NCBI GenBank assembly: GCA_016218715.1 | Contig: JACRDG010000032.1 | Coordinates: forward strand, 389,632-453,631 | Source: Desulfomonile tiedjei | GTDB taxonomy: Bacteria > Desulfobacterota > Desulfomonilia > Desulfomonilales > Desulfomonilaceae | Direction: 5' to 3' | DNA: 64,000 nt | Part shown: in pieces, positions 24,014 to 31,637 of the stretch | How positions within the stretch are numbered: the first letter of the stretch is position 1 | Layout of the letters: each line of letters starts with the position of its first letter | Position numbers and translations under genes: made by a program | Notes under the pieces: model-generated | The model's input: only the letters and a program-made list of their open reading frames with translations | The model's database searches: none | What the model was told of the DNA's origin: nothing

Positions 24014-25918
24014 TCACGGCAATGGGCTTGGGCCCTTTTCCGCAACGAACGCAATACTTGCCGATGAGGCCACCACGATGACCGAACCGATGTTGTGAAC
24101 GATCGCGCCCATGACCGGGGAGAGGATGCCCCAGCCACCCGCCAGGATCGCGACCACATTGAAGAGCAATCCGAACGCGATGTTCCACTTGATCGTCCGA
24201 AGCGTTTTCCTCCCCAACTCGATGAGAAAGGGGATCTTCGAGATATCATCGTGCATCAAGGCCACGTCTGCGGTTTCAAGCGCCACATCGGTTCCGGCCG
24301 CTCCCATAGCAATGCCGACGTTGGCTGTGGCAAGAGCGGGGGCATCATTGATTCCGTCGCCCACGAACAGCACAGTCTTGCCGGAGGCCTGAAAATCGCG
24401 GATGGTCCCGAGCTTGTCTTGAGGCTTCTGTTCGGACCATGCATCGGTGAGGCCGACCTCCTGTGCCACGAGGTGAACCGACCGCCCGTGATCTCCCGAG
24501 AGGATCCCGACACGCTGGATTCCCAAGGATTTCAGGCGTCGCACCGTTTCTCGGGCTGACGGCCGGACGGGGTCGGAGACACTCATGACTCCGAGCGGTT
24601 GGCGATCCTCGTACACCACCAACGGCGTTTCCCCCTTTTCTTTGAAAACCTCTATCTGCTGCCGCAGAGCGGGAGGTAACTCCAGGGTGCCGCCGCCGAT
24701 GTAGGCGCTTCCTACTTCGACCAGTCTTCCGTCGACGCAGGCTCGAACTCCCAGGCCGATTTCCGTTACCATCTCCTCTGCCCTGGAGAGCGTCACTCTG
24801 GCGTACAAGGCGGCCTTGAGCACAGCCCGGGCCAAGGGATGGGTGCTGTCTTGCTCAACCGACGCTGCGCACGAGAGCACCTTTCGCTTTCCAACACCGT
24901 CGATCGGCAGGATTGTCCCAATACGTGGCTGGCCCGCTGTCAAGGTTCCGGTCTTGTCGAACAAGACCACGTCGGTCCGGCCGGCCTCTTCAAGAAACCG
25001 CCCGCCTTTTACCAGAATGCCCGATCCGGCGGCTCGTCCTATTGCAGCAACGATGGCCGTGGGTGCTGCCAATATAAGGGCACAGGGGCAGCCGACGATC
25101 AGGACGGTCACCGCGCGGCTCACCTCCCCGGTGAGTAACCATGCTACCCCGGAGCAGACGAGAATCGTTGGAGTGAACCATGCGGCGTACCGATCCACCA
25201 GACTGATGGCGCGCGGCTTGAAGCTCTCCGCGGCAGAGACCAGCCTGATGACCTTGCCGAGCGTCGTGTCTTCACCGAGGAATTGTGCCTCGATTTCGAT
25301 GACGCCGTTCTGATTCAACGTTCCGGCATAGACCGCGTCCCCTGAGGCTTTCTGTTTCGGAATAGGCTCTCCTGTCATGGAGGATTCGTCTACCGCGGTA
25401 ACCCCTGCGACCACCGTCGCGTCGACAGGAATGCGCTCGCCCGGCCTTACGAGAAGAATGTCACCGACCTTTACGGCTTTGACCGGGACGGTCTGCGGCT
25501 TGCCGTCGACCAGCAGCGTCGCCTCTTCCGGTGCGAGGTTCATGAGGGACTGGATAGCCCGCTGGGCAGCGCCGCTCGTGATCCGCTCGATGAGCGACCC
25601 CAGCACCATGACGAAACTCACCACTACCGCAGTCGAGAATTCTCCTAAGAGTATGCTCGCGATCAGGGCAAGACTGACGAGTTCGTCCACATTGACCCGC
25701 CGCTGCACCAGACCCCTCATTGCGCCCCACACGATAGGCAACCCGTTGACGGCGAGGGACGCCAGCATGAGAGCCAACCCCAACGTGGTTTGTCCCTCAT
25801 GCTTCAAGTCCCAGAGATAGCCGGCAAGGCCGAGCAATCCGCCGAGACCTACCCGGTAGATGTCCTTCGACCGAGACAGTTCGTGGTAAACCCCGAGATG
25901 ACCGAAACGACCGATCAT
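24014..25918 (-). CDS. Heavy-metal P1B-type ATPase
   Basis: Metal-exporting P-type ATPase of 634 residues. The actuator motif region is VDESSMTGEPIPKQ, the ion site CPC is in VLIVGCPCALILAAPTAIV, the phosphorylation site is VLFDKTGTLTAG, and the hinge is FVGDGINDAPALA. The last membrane segment carries GAIVHNIGSVIVVASS; His-Asn at that place resembles CtpC-type pumps rather than CopA or ZntA. No N-terminal HMA domain is present. The ATG at 25918 is preceded by AGAGGT. The CsoR-type repressor gene overlaps by no bases and lies 8 bases upstream, so the pump is under its control. The metal could be copper, from the repressor's residues, but the pump's membrane motifs leave this open. Confidence 0.92.
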   Translation of the reverse strand: MIGRFGHLGVYHELSRSKDIYRVGLGGLLGLAGYLWDLKHEGQTTLGLALMLASLAVNGLPIVWGAMRGLVQRRVNVDELVSLALIASILLGEFSTAVVVSFVMVLGSLIERITSGAAQRAIQSLMNLAPEEATLLVDGKPQTVPVKAVKVGDILLVRPGERIPVDATVVAGVTAVDESSMTGEPIPKQKASGDAVYAGTLNQNGVIEIEAQFLGEDTTLGKVIRLVSAAESFKPRAISLVDRYAAWFTPTILVCSGVAWLLTGEVSRAVTVLIVGCPCALILAAPTAIVAAIGRAAGSGILVKGGRFLEEAGRTDVVLFDKTGTLTAGQPRIGTILPIDGVGKRKVLSCAASVEQDSTHPLARAVLKAALYARVTLSRAEEMVTEIGLGVRACVDGRLVEVGSAYIGGGTLELPPALRQQIEVFKEKGETPLVVYEDRQPLGVMSVSDPVRPSARETVRRLKSLGIQRVGILSGDHGRSVHLVAQEVGLTDAWSEQKPQDKLGTIRDFQASGKTVLFVGDGINDAPALATANVGIAMGAAGTDVALETADVALMHDDISKIPFLIELGRKTLRTIKWNIAFGLLFNVVAILAGGWGILSPVMGAIVHNIGSVIVVASSASIAFVAEKGPSPLP

Positions 25919-25926
25919 GGCGACCT

Positions 25927-26202
25927 CTATTTGGTGAACTTGAAAAAGATGTCCGTGACCTCGCGGATCAGCCGTTGGTGGTCCGTATCGTTTCGGATGG
26001 CCTTGGAGACGCATCCCTTCAGGTGATCCTCCAGCAGCACCATGCCCAAAGAGCGCATCGCTCCGACCGTAGCGGCGATCTGCTTGAGAACGTCCATACA
26101 TTCGCGGTCGTCCTCCACCATCTTGCGAATGCCTTTGACTTGACCGTCGATGCGACTGATCCGGTCGATGAGTTTCTTATGGTCGTCCCCGCAGAGTGCC
26201 AT
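25927..26202 (-). CDS. csoR: CsoR/RcnR-family metal-sensing repressor
   Basis: All-helical DUF156 repressor of 91 residues. The metal-binding set is Cys35 (RECMDVLKQ), His60 and Cys64 (LEDHLKGCV), which is the C-H-C arrangement of copper sensors of the CsoR type. RcnR-type nickel/cobalt sensors need an N-terminal His and a different set. A strong promoter and a symmetric operator lie directly upstream. Apo-protein should bind the operator and release it with Cu(I), switching on itself and the P1B-ATPase. The family call is firm; copper is a strong inference. Confidence 0.92.
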   Translation of the reverse strand: MALCGDDHKKLIDRISRIDGQVKGIRKMVEDDRECMDVLKQIAATVGAMRSLGMVLLEDHLKGCVSKAIRNDTDHQRLIREVTDIFFKFTK

Positions 26203-26217
26203 GCGAGCCTCCGGTTC

Positions 26218-26240
26218 ATACCTATACCTAGTATGAGTAT
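26218..26240. promoter_or_regulatory. CsoR operator candidate
   Basis: The sequence reads ATAC-CT-ATAC-CTA-GTAT-GA-GTAT, a two-fold symmetric array of ATAC/GTAT half-sites with exact spacing. It covers the -10 region of the csoR promoter and ends 16 bases before the csoR start codon, the right place for autorepression. Confidence 0.7.
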
Positions 26241-26263
26241 ATCCCCGCTGACAAGGACGTCAA
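26236..26263 (-). promoter_or_regulatory. csoR-ATPase promoter
   Basis: On the minus strand TTGACG (26263-26258) and TATACT (26241-26236) are 16 bases apart. The -10 box overlaps the symmetric ATAC/GTAT operator, so repressor binding would block RNA polymerase. Confidence 0.65.
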
Positions 26264-26284
26264 GCGCGTTGCTTCCGCCTGGCA

Positions 26285-26370
26285 ATCCTTTTCGTAAGTA
26301 TTGGGTCTCGCCTGGATTTCTTGCTCTTGGCTGTTGAGTAGGGCCGGCATCTTGCCGGCCACTCTTTCGG
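26285..26370. repeat. Dispersed repeat copy
   Basis: GGCCGGC-ATCTT-GCCGGCC at 26342-26360 is a perfect seven-pair palindrome, preceded by a CTTGGCTGTTGAGT block like the one before the core at 58500. Confidence 0.75.
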
Positions 26371-26514
26371 AACCAATTCTCCCGTCGTCGCCGTTCCGGT
26401 GACCGAATCCCGGCTGCAGGCATGGGTGCGACCAATGGCACCCGAACCGTCCGCACTAGGTGCAGCCTTCGTAGGGTGCGATGAGCGAAGTAAACCGCAC
26501 CGTTCGAGGTCTGG

Positions 26515-26597
26515 CACAATGACCGACAGGATGCCGGTCCCACCGACCGGCCAGGAGCCGGAACCCCGCAGGAGACACCGAATTTGTGCAAAGAGGG
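26515..26597. repeat. Dispersed repeat copy in reverse orientation
   Basis: GACCGAC-AGGAT-GCCGGTC at 26521-26539 is the core with one mismatch, and ACACCGAATTTGTGCA at about 26575 is the end piece. Both read on the minus strand relative to the copies at 21169 and 58517. Confidence 0.7.
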
Positions 26598-26614
26598 TTC
26601 TCGGCAGGAGACCG

Positions 26615-28309
26615 CTATCTGAGCGCTTTCTTGTCTACCTTCCCCACCACGGTCAGGGGAAGCTCATCCACCACCTCGATAATCCTGGGGACCTTGTAGG
26701 GGGAAAAGTTTTCCCGGGCAAACGCGAGGACCTCTGCCTTCAGTTCCTCGCGGTTCCGATCCTTATGCGACAGACTTGGCTGGAAAACGAGCTTGACCAG
26801 GTCCGTGCCCGGTCTCTTGGGATTCGGCACGCCAACGATCGCACAGAATTCGATGGCAGGGTGTTCGTGCAGCTTTTCTTCCACTTCTCTGGAAAAGACC
26901 TTAAATCCGCCGACGTTGAGCATGTCCTTGGTCCGGTCGACGATGGTGAAGAAGCCATCCTCGTCCATACGTGCCACATCGCCGGTATGGAGCCAGGCTT
27001 CGCCGTCGTGGTTTCTTATGGCGAGAGCGGTTTCCTCGGGTTTGTTCAGGTACTCTTTCATGACCTGCGGGCCGGAGACGATCAGCTCGCCTTCCTCGCC
27101 TATCGGGACCTGTCGCGTTCCCGTCTCGATGTCCACAAGTCTCACTCGCGTGTTAGAAATCGGTACTCCTACGGTACCGATCTTTTTCTTTCCTCGTCGC
27201 GGGTTCATGGTGATGATGGGGCTGGTCTCGGTCATTCCGTAGACTTCCAGGACCTTTCCTTGGCCGACGACACTCTCCAGCTCCTTGATCGATTCGGCCG
27301 GGAAGGGTGAAGCGCCGGACAAACAGAAACTGAGCCGCGAGAAATCGAGTTCACGGAAGTCAGGCGTCTCAAGAAGCATCATATAGAGCGATGGGACGTT
27401 CACCAGCATCGTCGGTCTATATTTGGCCATTTCCTGGACAATGTGCTTGGTATCCCTCGGGTTGGGGATCAGGATTTGGGCGCTTCCCATCAACACTGCG
27501 GCCAGAGACAGGGCAAGCCCGGCCAGATGAAACATGGGAAAACCCGACAGCAGGACCTCTTTGCCGTACTCGGGTGCTATCCAGACCTTTATCTGCTCGA
27601 GATTTGCCGACATGTTGCGGTGGGTGAGGATCGTTCCTTTGGGCAGGCCGGTCGTTCCACCGGTATATTGAATGAGACAATGTTCTTCAGGGGAGACTGC
27701 CACGCCCGGTTCACGGTCGGGGGAGGCGGAGAGGAGCTTCATGAAGTCCAGGACGCGTTTGCCTGCAACGGGGACGAGCTGCCCGTGGGGAACCTTCTTG
27801 AGAAGTCTGGCAAGGAACCGCTTGATCCATGGCAGAAAGTCGACGATGCCGGTCCCCACTATGATCTTCAGATCAGGGAGCTGATCGGCCACGCCTGCGA
27901 GGCGGTGTTGGAGGATCGCATCTACGGTAACCACTGCCTTGGCCCTGCAATCGGCCAACTGGTACGCCAGCTCCCGCGGGGTGAGTAATGGCGACAGGCC
28001 GGAACTGGCACAGCCCGCCTTCAGAATCCCGATTTGCGCGACCAGATACTGGGGGATATTGGGAAGATTCACGCCAACCACGTCGCCACGCGCGCACCCC
28101 AACTCGATGAGCGCATTGGCAAATCTGTTCGCCTGGCCCATCAGCTGCCGGTACGTCGCAGTCAGCCCGTGAAAATGGTAAGCAGGCCTGTCCGGATACT
28201 GGGCCGCAATCCGATCGAACTGATCGATGAGCGCAGCGTCCGGGACCTCTATCTCGGCGTTGATGCCGGGATCGTACAACTTCAACCACGGCCTGTCGTC
28301 GTAGATCAT
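26615..28309 (-). CDS. Acyl-CoA ligase (AMP-forming, long-chain fatty acid type)
   Basis: ANL-superfamily ligase of 564 residues. The P-loop is IQYTGGTTGLPKGTILTH, followed by the adenylation motif YGMTETSPI, the hinge GWLHTGDVA-like EAWLHTGDVARMDEDG with IVDRTKDM, and a C-terminal catalytic Lys in TVVGKVDKKAL. It activates a carboxylic acid with ATP and CoA in the cytoplasm. It is the last gene of the tight minus-strand operon that starts with the TetR regulator at 37186, and supplies the CoA thioester that the other enzymes degrade. The chain type cannot be read. Confidence 0.92.
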   Translation of the reverse strand: MIYDDRPWLKLYDPGINAEIEVPDAALIDQFDRIAAQYPDRPAYHFHGLTATYRQLMGQANRFANALIELGCARGDVVGVNLPNIPQYLVAQIGILKAGCASSGLSPLLTPRELAYQLADCRAKAVVTVDAILQHRLAGVADQLPDLKIIVGTGIVDFLPWIKRFLARLLKKVPHGQLVPVAGKRVLDFMKLLSASPDREPGVAVSPEEHCLIQYTGGTTGLPKGTILTHRNMSANLEQIKVWIAPEYGKEVLLSGFPMFHLAGLALSLAAVLMGSAQILIPNPRDTKHIVQEMAKYRPTMLVNVPSLYMMLLETPDFRELDFSRLSFCLSGASPFPAESIKELESVVGQGKVLEVYGMTETSPIITMNPRRGKKKIGTVGVPISNTRVRLVDIETGTRQVPIGEEGELIVSGPQVMKEYLNKPEETALAIRNHDGEAWLHTGDVARMDEDGFFTIVDRTKDMLNVGGFKVFSREVEEKLHEHPAIEFCAIVGVPNPKRPGTDLVKLVFQPSLSHKDRNREELKAEVLAFARENFSPYKVPRIIEVVDELPLTVVGKVDKKALR

Positions 28310-28346
28310 CCGAGCCCCCTCACGACCGATATGATGGTGTCAGGTC

Positions 28347-29234
28347 CTACGTGCAGTGTTCATTCTTCGACAGCCATTCCCGGATTTCTTCGATGACCGG
28401 GCCGGCGTTCCGCACCCACTGGAAATGCCCGATCCGGCCCGCAGCCACGTCTCCGGGCAGGAGATGGCAGTAAGTGAGCGGAGCGCGCTCCATCTTCTTG
28501 CAGAGGTTGCGTACGGCCCGTTTCGGTGCGAACCAGTCGTCTTCTAAGGAGATCGCCAGGACCGGTATCGAGAGCTGCCTGAGCAGCGTTTCAAAGTCAT
28601 GGGGACTTCCGGCCACGTTGTAGACACCCGTCAGGGCTTCTCTCGACCAATCCCTGATGACTCCCTTGGACTCGGAACCACCGAATCCGATGATATTACC
28701 GGGAAAGTAACCGAGTATGCCCGCGATCCACCTGGCCAGTTGCGTCCCGAAGAGAACCCCGACGTTTGAGGGGAAATCCCAGCCGCGATAGAAGACCGAG
28801 CACGCAGCCACGAGGATGAGGCCGTCCACCTCTCCGGGATTGGCGCTCGCGTACAGGGTCCCGAGTTGGCCTCCGAGGCTGTGGCCCAACAAATAGAGCG
28901 GGTTGGCGGGGAATCGACCGCGCACCCGGGCAACGATCGCGGGCATCTCGTAATGAACGATCTCGTGATAGCCGAACCGGGAGGACCGCGACGCGCGAAC
29001 CGAGCTGCATCCGTTGCCTCTCAGATCGGCAGTAACCACCTGGAATCCCTGAGCAACACACGCCAGGGCGAGCGGTTCATAGTACTGTGCGGTTACCCCC
29101 ATGGCAGGAATGCAGATGAGCACCGGGGGGGTCGCTTCCGAAGAACCGGCGAAAACCGTCACACAGGAAGTGGCTCCGTCAGCAGCGGTGACGGACAGCG
29201 TTTCCGTGTGTATCTCAGGTACGGGGCGTTCCAT
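28347..29234 (-). CDS. Alpha/beta hydrolase
   Basis: Serine hydrolase of about 295 residues. The nucleophile elbow is LLGHSLGGQLG near residue 125. A plausible acid is in ISLEDDWFAP and the late His in GRIGHFQWV. The strand LICIPAMGVTAQYYE forms the oxyanion region. I start at the ATG at 29234 (MERPVPEIH); an ATG at 29252 is in frame but has no ribosome-binding site. It sits inside the acyl-CoA operon and may release free acid from an ester or thioester. The substrate is unknown. Confidence 0.85.
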   Translation of the reverse strand: MERPVPEIHTETLSVTAADGATSCVTVFAGSSEATPPVLICIPAMGVTAQYYEPLALACVAQGFQVVTADLRGNGCSSVRASRSSRFGYHEIVHYEMPAIVARVRGRFPANPLYLLGHSLGGQLGTLYASANPGEVDGLILVAACSVFYRGWDFPSNVGVLFGTQLARWIAGILGYFPGNIIGFGGSESKGVIRDWSREALTGVYNVAGSPHDFETLLRQLSIPVLAISLEDDWFAPKRAVRNLCKKMERAPLTYCHLLPGDVAAGRIGHFQWVRNAGPVIEEIREWLSKNEHCT

Positions 29235-29261
29235 GATCCTACCAGAACGCATGCACAGCGT

Positions 29262-30404
29262 CTACAGGCCCATGAATTTTGCAGCGATCCCTTTCATGAT
29301 TTCGTTGGTTCCCGCGAAGATCTGCATCACTCGGACATCCCGCCACGCTCGGGCGATGGGATATTCCTCGCAGTAGCCGTATCCGCCGTGAAGCTGGAGG
29401 CATTGATCCGCGACCCTCGTGGCCATCTCGCTGGTCCAGTACTTGGCCATGGAGACCTCTACCACGATATTCTTCCCCTCCATGTGGTCCACAACGAGCT
29501 TGTCCAAGAAGGTGCGGCCGAGTTTGATCTCCGTGGCCATCTCCACCAGCTTGAACTGGGTATTCTGGAACTTGGAGATCGGCCTGCCGAATGCGATGCG
29601 TTCCTTGCAATACTTTATGGTCATCTCGAGCATCAACTCGGCGGCAGGGACCGCGCCGATGGCAACCAGGAGTCGCTCCTGCTGGAGCTTGTCCATGAGC
29701 ATCAGGAAACCGGATCCCTTCTGGCCGAGCCGGTTGGCCTTGGGAATGCGGCAGTCGTTGAAAAAGAGCTCCGCGGTATCCTGGCTGTGCCACCCTATCT
29801 TCTTGAGTTTTCTGCCCTTGTCAAATCCGGGCGTCCCTGCCTCCACGACGTAGAGGTCGATGGCTCGATGCTGCTCGGGGACACTCGGGTCGCGCGCGGC
29901 AAGCACGAGCAGGTCGCATAGGATCCCGTTACTGATAAAGGTTTTCTGGCCGTTGATGACCACATCATCCCCGTCCTCGACCGCGGTAGTCCGCATCGAT
30001 GCCAGATCGCTCCCCGCGTTGGGCTCGGTCATGCCGATCGCGGTGATGAGGTCACCGGAAACGCATCCGGGCAGGTACTTCTGTTTCAGTTCTTCCGAGC
30101 CGAACGACGCGATGTACGGAACGACCACGTCGCTGTGCAGCGGGACCGCGAGGCCAGAGTGCCTCGTCCGGGTTAGTTCTTCGCACAGGATCACGGAATA
30201 GAGGAAATCCGCGCCGAGTCCTCCGTATTCCTCCGGCAGCCACATGCAGAGGAAGCCCTGTTCCCCCATCTTTTTCCAGATGCTCCTCGGGACGATGCCG
30301 GCTTCTTCCCATTCGTCCACGTAGGGGGTGACTTCTTTTTCGAAAAATTTCCTCAGCGCCTGCCTGAAGATCCGGTGCTCCTCGGTGTACTGGATGATAT
30401 CCAT
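29262..30404 (-). CDS. Acyl-CoA dehydrogenase
   Basis: FAD enzyme of 380 residues. The domain signatures are AIGMTEPNAGSDLASMRT (flavin and substrate binding), the middle beta domain, and LQLHGGYGYCEEYPIARAWRD with the C-terminal IFAGTNEIMKGIAAKFMGL, whose Glu is the likely catalytic base. It introduces the alpha-beta double bond into an acyl-CoA and passes electrons to an electron-transfer flavoprotein. The ATG at 30404 has AAGGACGG upstream. The thiolase gene ends 11 bases upstream, which indicates co-transcription. Confidence 0.94.
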   Translation of the reverse strand: MDIIQYTEEHRIFRQALRKFFEKEVTPYVDEWEEAGIVPRSIWKKMGEQGFLCMWLPEEYGGLGADFLYSVILCEELTRTRHSGLAVPLHSDVVVPYIASFGSEELKQKYLPGCVSGDLITAIGMTEPNAGSDLASMRTTAVEDGDDVVINGQKTFISNGILCDLLVLAARDPSVPEQHRAIDLYVVEAGTPGFDKGRKLKKIGWHSQDTAELFFNDCRIPKANRLGQKGSGFLMLMDKLQQERLLVAIGAVPAAELMLEMTIKYCKERIAFGRPISKFQNTQFKLVEMATEIKLGRTFLDKLVVDHMEGKNIVVEVSMAKYWTSEMATRVADQCLQLHGGYGYCEEYPIARAWRDVRVMQIFAGTNEIMKGIAAKFMGL

Positions 30405-30414
30405 GGTGCCGTCC

Positions 30415-31623
30415 TTACTCGTATTTTCCAACAATGGCAATGCTGCAGACATTCATGAACGGGACCCCGCCAAGATTGTGGGTCATGCCCAACCTCGGGT
30501 TGGGGATCTGGCGTTCGCCGGCCCGGCCGTGGAGTTGGAGATACATCTCATACAGCATCCGCAGGCCGGAAGCGCCGATGGGATGGCCGAAGCACTTCAA
30601 CCCGCCGTCCACCTGAGCGGGCACGCCTCCACCGTCCCGGTCGTAGAAACCGTCCAAAGCGTCGCGAACCGCTTTTCCCCGCTCGGAGATATGGAGATCC
30701 TCGTACGTGACCAGCTCGGTGATGGAAAAGCAGTCGTGCAGTTCCATCATACTGATCTCATTCCGCGGATCTTTGACCCCTGCCTCTTCGTACGCCCTGA
30801 TGCTCGCTTGCGACGTGGTGAGGAAGTGATCGCCGTCCCAGCGGTTGAAGCCCATCTCTTCTCCACTGCTCAAGGCCAACTGGAGCGCCTTGACCGAGAC
30901 GAAATCCTTCTTCCCCATTTCCTTGGCCCGTTCCACCGTGGTGACGATCGCGCAGGCAGCACCATCGCTGACGCCACAGCAGTCGAAAAGCCCCAGCGGA
31001 TGCGCAATGATCGGCGCGGCAAGCACCTGGTCCATCGTCACCGGTTTCCGCAAGTGCGCCTTCGGATTCAGAGCGCCATTGGCGTGGCTCTTCACCGACA
31101 CGTGGGCGATGGCACGCTTGAGTTCCTCATCGGGAATCCGGTACTTTGCAGCGTACGCGGTGGCAAGCTGCGCGAAAGCGCCGGGAGCGGTAATGTTAGG
31201 CCACCAGAGCCAGCTCAAGGAGCCCCAGCTCGACCCCGGGTTGGGGAGACCACCGTACCCGGTATCCTTGAGCTTTTCGACTCCCATGGCGAGGCAGATG
31301 TCGTATGCGCCTGAAGCCACCGCATACACCGCGCCGCGGAACGATTCCGTGCCGCTGGCGCAGAAGTTCTCGACTCGGGTTACCGGAATCAGCGGCAGGC
31401 GGAGCGTCATGGAGAGCGGCAGACCGCTCTTTCCCACATTCACCTCATCCATGCAGGTGCCGAGCCATGCGGCCTGAATTTCGGCCGTCTCGATCCCCGC
31501 GTCGCCCAGGCACTCGGTGAACGCCTCCACCATAAGCTCTTCGGCTCCCATGTCCCACCGCTCACCGAAGCGGCTGCACCCCATGCCGATTATCGCAACC
31601 TTGTCTCGTATTCCTGTAGCCAT
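30415..31623 (-). CDS. Thiolase family protein (SCP-X-like)
   Basis: Thiolase-fold protein of 402 residues. The nucleophile region reads TRVENFCASGTESFRGA (Cys). The second half has MMELHDCFSITEL and a late GHPIGASGLRMLYE, and ends with HNLGGVPFMNVCSIAIVG. Sequence style is that of SCP2/SCP-X and archaeal-type acetyltransferases, which often work with a DUF35 protein. A DUF35 domain is in fact encoded within the next upstream gene of the operon. It should cleave 3-ketoacyl-CoA or condense acyl groups. The start is the ATG at 31623 with GAGAGGACGG upstream. Confidence 0.9.
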   Translation of the reverse strand: MATGIRDKVAIIGMGCSRFGERWDMGAEELMVEAFTECLGDAGIETAEIQAAWLGTCMDEVNVGKSGLPLSMTLRLPLIPVTRVENFCASGTESFRGAVYAVASGAYDICLAMGVEKLKDTGYGGLPNPGSSWGSLSWLWWPNITAPGAFAQLATAYAAKYRIPDEELKRAIAHVSVKSHANGALNPKAHLRKPVTMDQVLAAPIIAHPLGLFDCCGVSDGAACAIVTTVERAKEMGKKDFVSVKALQLALSSGEEMGFNRWDGDHFLTTSQASIRAYEEAGVKDPRNEISMMELHDCFSITELVTYEDLHISERGKAVRDALDGFYDRDGGGVPAQVDGGLKCFGHPIGASGLRMLYEMYLQLHGRAGERQIPNPRLGMTHNLGGVPFMNVCSIAIVGKYE

Positions 31624-31637
31624 GGTCAACCGTCCTC

